DNA of 64,000 nucleotides from Pseudaminobacter soli (ex Li et al. 2025) (lineage in GTDB: Bacteria; Pseudomonadota; Alphaproteobacteria; Rhizobiales; Rhizobiaceae), in the NCBI RefSeq assembly GCF_003012705.1, contig NZ_PXYL01000015.1, positions 1-64,000 on the forward strand, given 5' to 3'. The translations under genes were made by a program, and so were the position numbers. The notes under the pieces are model-generated. The model was given only the letters and a program-made list of their open reading frames with translations. It ran no database searches and was not told where the DNA came from. Positions 62,195 through 64,000 of this stretch are shown one piece after another (the stretch's first letter is position 1; each line of letters starts with the position of its first letter).

Positions 62195-63316
62195 TCAAAG
62201 AACGGCGCGGATACCTTCAACGTCGACCGCTGCGTAGTCGGGCGAAAGCTTGAAGCCATCAGCATCTGCCTTCACTTTGGCGTGGTCGAAGTTGGTGGCC
62301 GGTTCGACGAAGCGATTGGTGATCACGTCCTCGGCCTTGAACACCTTGCTCACCTGGCCGATCTTGGCGATCGCATCGAAATAGGTCTGCCAGCTGTCCA
62401 TGAGATGGAAGCCCCAGGCGTTGCGCTTGTCCCAATGCGCATGCATCAGGCCCAACTGCTGCATCAGGGATTCTGTAGCGACTGTCGGGTTCATCTGGGA
62501 TGCGAGACCGGGGAATTGCTCCATGGCGATCTGGGTCGCTGCACGTGGATTCTGCCAGGCAAATTCCAAGCCCATGGCCCAGCCACGTAGGTATTTCTCA
62601 TAGGCCTCGACCTTGGCTACATCATCGAGATCGCTCTTGCGGATGACGAAGGAATTGGCCGGGAACACTGAGACGTTCTTGCCGAGCAGATAGTCGAAAT
62701 CGAGTCCCTGGCCGCGCCACTGTGCGCGCAGGCCTTCCCACGAAAGAGCCGCATCAGCTTGGCCCTGCGCCAGAGCCTGTCCCCACGCGCTAACCTCGAC
62801 ATACTTGATCTTCGACAGATCCACGCCTGCCGCGGCGAGCATCGGGTCGGAGATCGACTGCCAACCGGCCGAACCGAGCACGATCGTCTTGCCTTCGAGA
62901 CCTTTTAGGTCGGCCGGCGCCTTGCCCTTCTGGAAGGCGAAGTCGAACACATCGCCAGCCATGATGTGGAAAGCAGAAACCAGGTTCATTCCCTGCTCGA
63001 GACCGAGGGAGAGGATGCCCGGGGACGGATAGCCGAAATCGGACTGGTTCTGGTCGACGAGCTTGACGGTTGCCGTGCCGTCTTGCGGGCCGGGCTCGAC
63101 AACCGTTTCTAGGTCGCCGAAATAGCCCATCTTCTTGGCGACCCAGTAGCCAAAATCGTCAATGACTTCGAGTGTGCCGCGCGGCGACACCCAGCGCACC
63201 GGCCCTACCTGGGCGGCTGCCGGCCCAATGCCGAATGCCGCTACCGCGACACCGGCGCCAGTCAGTTGCAAGAACCTGCGGCGACCTATCGCAGGCATGT
63301 AAGGCAAATTGGTCAT
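62195..63316 (-). CDS. ABC solute-binding protein, NMT1/SsuA type
   Basis: The 373-residue periplasmic receptor has a Tat-type signal (GRRRFLQLTGAGVAVAAFG, cleavage after AAA). The mature start VRWVSPRGTLEVIDDFGYWV is the NMT1/THI5-like pattern, and GLEGKTIVLGSAGWQSISDP comes later. The family takes up thiamine precursors, taurine/sulfonates, nitrate or aromatic acids. ATG 63314-63316 follows GGGAGGAACTG. It is 36 bases after the permease gene, giving a SsuABC-like order. The ligand is unknown but is presumably the compound degraded by the downstream enzymes. Confidence 0.88.
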   Translation of the reverse strand: MTNLPYMPAIGRRRFLQLTGAGVAVAAFGIGPAAAQVGPVRWVSPRGTLEVIDDFGYWVAKKMGYFGDLETVVEPGPQDGTATVKLVDQNQSDFGYPSPGILSLGLEQGMNLVSAFHIMAGDVFDFAFQKGKAPADLKGLEGKTIVLGSAGWQSISDPMLAAAGVDLSKIKYVEVSAWGQALAQGQADAALSWEGLRAQWRGQGLDFDYLLGKNVSVFPANSFVIRKSDLDDVAKVEAYEKYLRGWAMGLEFAWQNPRAATQIAMEQFPGLASQMNPTVATESLMQQLGLMHAHWDKRNAWGFHLMDSWQTYFDAIAKIGQVSKVFKAEDVITNRFVEPATNFDHAKVKADADGFKLSPDYAAVDVEGIRAVL

Positions 63317-63352
63317 TCTCAGTTCCTCCCTGGAGATGAATGGAGCCTTCAC

Positions 63353-64000
63353 TCAGGCGTCCCAGCTGCCCCATCGTTTTCCGACCCAGAAGAAGAAGAC
63401 GTAGATCGATATGCCGATGGTGGCGAGCAGCGTGATCACGGCAAAGAATTGCGGCATGCGGATCATTGACGAATAGTAGTTGAGGCGATTGCCGAGCCCC
63501 TCCGCGCCGCCGACCATCTCGGCGCCGACCGTCGTCAGCAGGCCGAAGATCGATCCGACCATGAGGCCGACGATGATCATCGGCATGGCCATGGGAATGC
63601 GGATCTTAGTGAATATCTGGAGGGTCGAAGCGCCGAAGGAGCGGGCCAGCGCGATCTTGGCGAGATCGACCCGGCGAAACCCGGTTGCGGAGTTGATCAT
63701 GACCATCGGGCCGGAGGCCAGCGCCACGGCGATGATGCGCGGCTCCGAGCCGAAGCCGAAGCGCAGGATCAGGAGCGGCACCAGCGCCAGCATCGGCGTC
63801 GTCACCAACAACAGGATGTATGGGGTGACGATCTTCTCGACGAAGGGAAATTGCGTGATGACGGCCGCAAGCAGAAAGCCGATCGACGCGCCGATCGTGA
63901 AGCCGACAAGCAATTCATAGAGCGTCACCAGCAGGTGCGGCCAGATGAATTTCCACTCGCTGACCAGCGCAGCAGCAATCAGGCTCGGCCTCGGCAGGAT
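63353..64000 (-). CDS. ABC transporter permease, SsuC/TauC type (5' end outside window)
   Basis: The reading frame stays open to the window edge, so the N-terminus is missing. The 215 visible residues contain TLYELLVGFTIGASIGFLLA, the EAA-type loop (ARSFGASTLQIFTKIRIPMA), and LMVGSIFGLLTTVGAEMVGG, as in BPD-type inner-membrane subunits of the NMT1/SsuA class. It should form the channel for the receptor encoded next. The ATPase and regulator are expected beyond position 64000. Confidence 0.9.
   Translation of the reverse strand: MLPRPSLIAAALVSEWKFIWPHLLVTLYELLVGFTIGASIGFLLAAVITQFPFVEKIVTPYILLLVTTPMLALVPLLILRFGFGSEPRIIAVALASGPMVMINSATGFRRVDLAKIALARSFGASTLQIFTKIRIPMAMPMIIVGLMVGSIFGLLTTVGAEMVGGAEGLGNRLNYYSSMIRMPQFFAVITLLATIGISIYVFFFWVGKRWGSWDA

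Overview
The window reads as a GC-rich alphaproteobacterial chromosome, most likely Hyphomicrobiales (Mesorhizobium/Phyllobacteriaceae-like). The reasons are the density of ABC and TRAP uptake operons, the codon usage, EcfG-type promoter motifs, and insertion-sequence remnants of kinds common in rhizobia. No rRNA, tRNA or CRISPR array was seen. Family assignments come from reading translated sequence and motifs, not from database searches.

Layout. 0-4.1 kb is an accessory edge: IS701- and IS5-type remnants, a GyrI-like protein, a VapBC pair and a RES-Xre toxin-antitoxin pair. 4.2-14.7 kb is a sugar-type ABC operon (binding protein, two permeases, a lyase of the argininosuccinate lyase superfamily, an ATPase). 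It is divergent from an operon of a ROK regulator, a large PIG-L deacetylase and a DMT exporter. 14.8-21.7 kb holds a TRAP-TAXI transporter, a class III aminotransferase and an RpiR regulator, divergent from a BKACE enzyme. 22.2-29.0 kb is a GntR-controlled amino-sugar operon (NanE, a NanK-like kinase, an ABC transporter) with two matching candidate operators.

29.5-40.2 kb is mosaic. It holds an IS110 remnant, small stress-type envelope genes, a type III polyketide synthase cluster in which an FAD oxidoreductase has decayed, a TlpA-like protein, and a HipBA locus whose hipA is broken in three places. Three or four EcfG-type promoter motifs (GGAAC-N16-CGTT class) lie here, and one appears to head a very short terminated transcript.

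40.3-45.9 kb is an RND efflux operon bracketed by two TetR regulators. 46.5-51.4 kb encodes a 1623-residue autotransporter with two IPT/TIG and nine Ig-like repeats. 52.2-55.7 kb is a membrane-stress operon: a PspA-type coiled coil, a YqiJ-like OB-fold membrane protein and a YqiK-like flotillin. The first gene also carries an N-terminal domain that resembles the N-terminal half of TnpB nucleases with no RuvC domain after it. This is the most unusual object in the window. After an IS6 remnant, 56.6-64.0 kb is a minus-strand catabolic operon. It contains an NMT1-type ABC transporter cut by the window end, a VOC-like protein, an unknown probable TIM-barrel protein, an SDR, two Gfo/Idh/MocA dehydrogenases, an SDR scar and an FAH-family hydrolase.

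The organism appears to be a metabolically versatile heterotroph: most intact operons pair an uptake system with a local regulator and one to six enzymes. The intervals between them have collected and inactivated mobile and toxin-antitoxin DNA.
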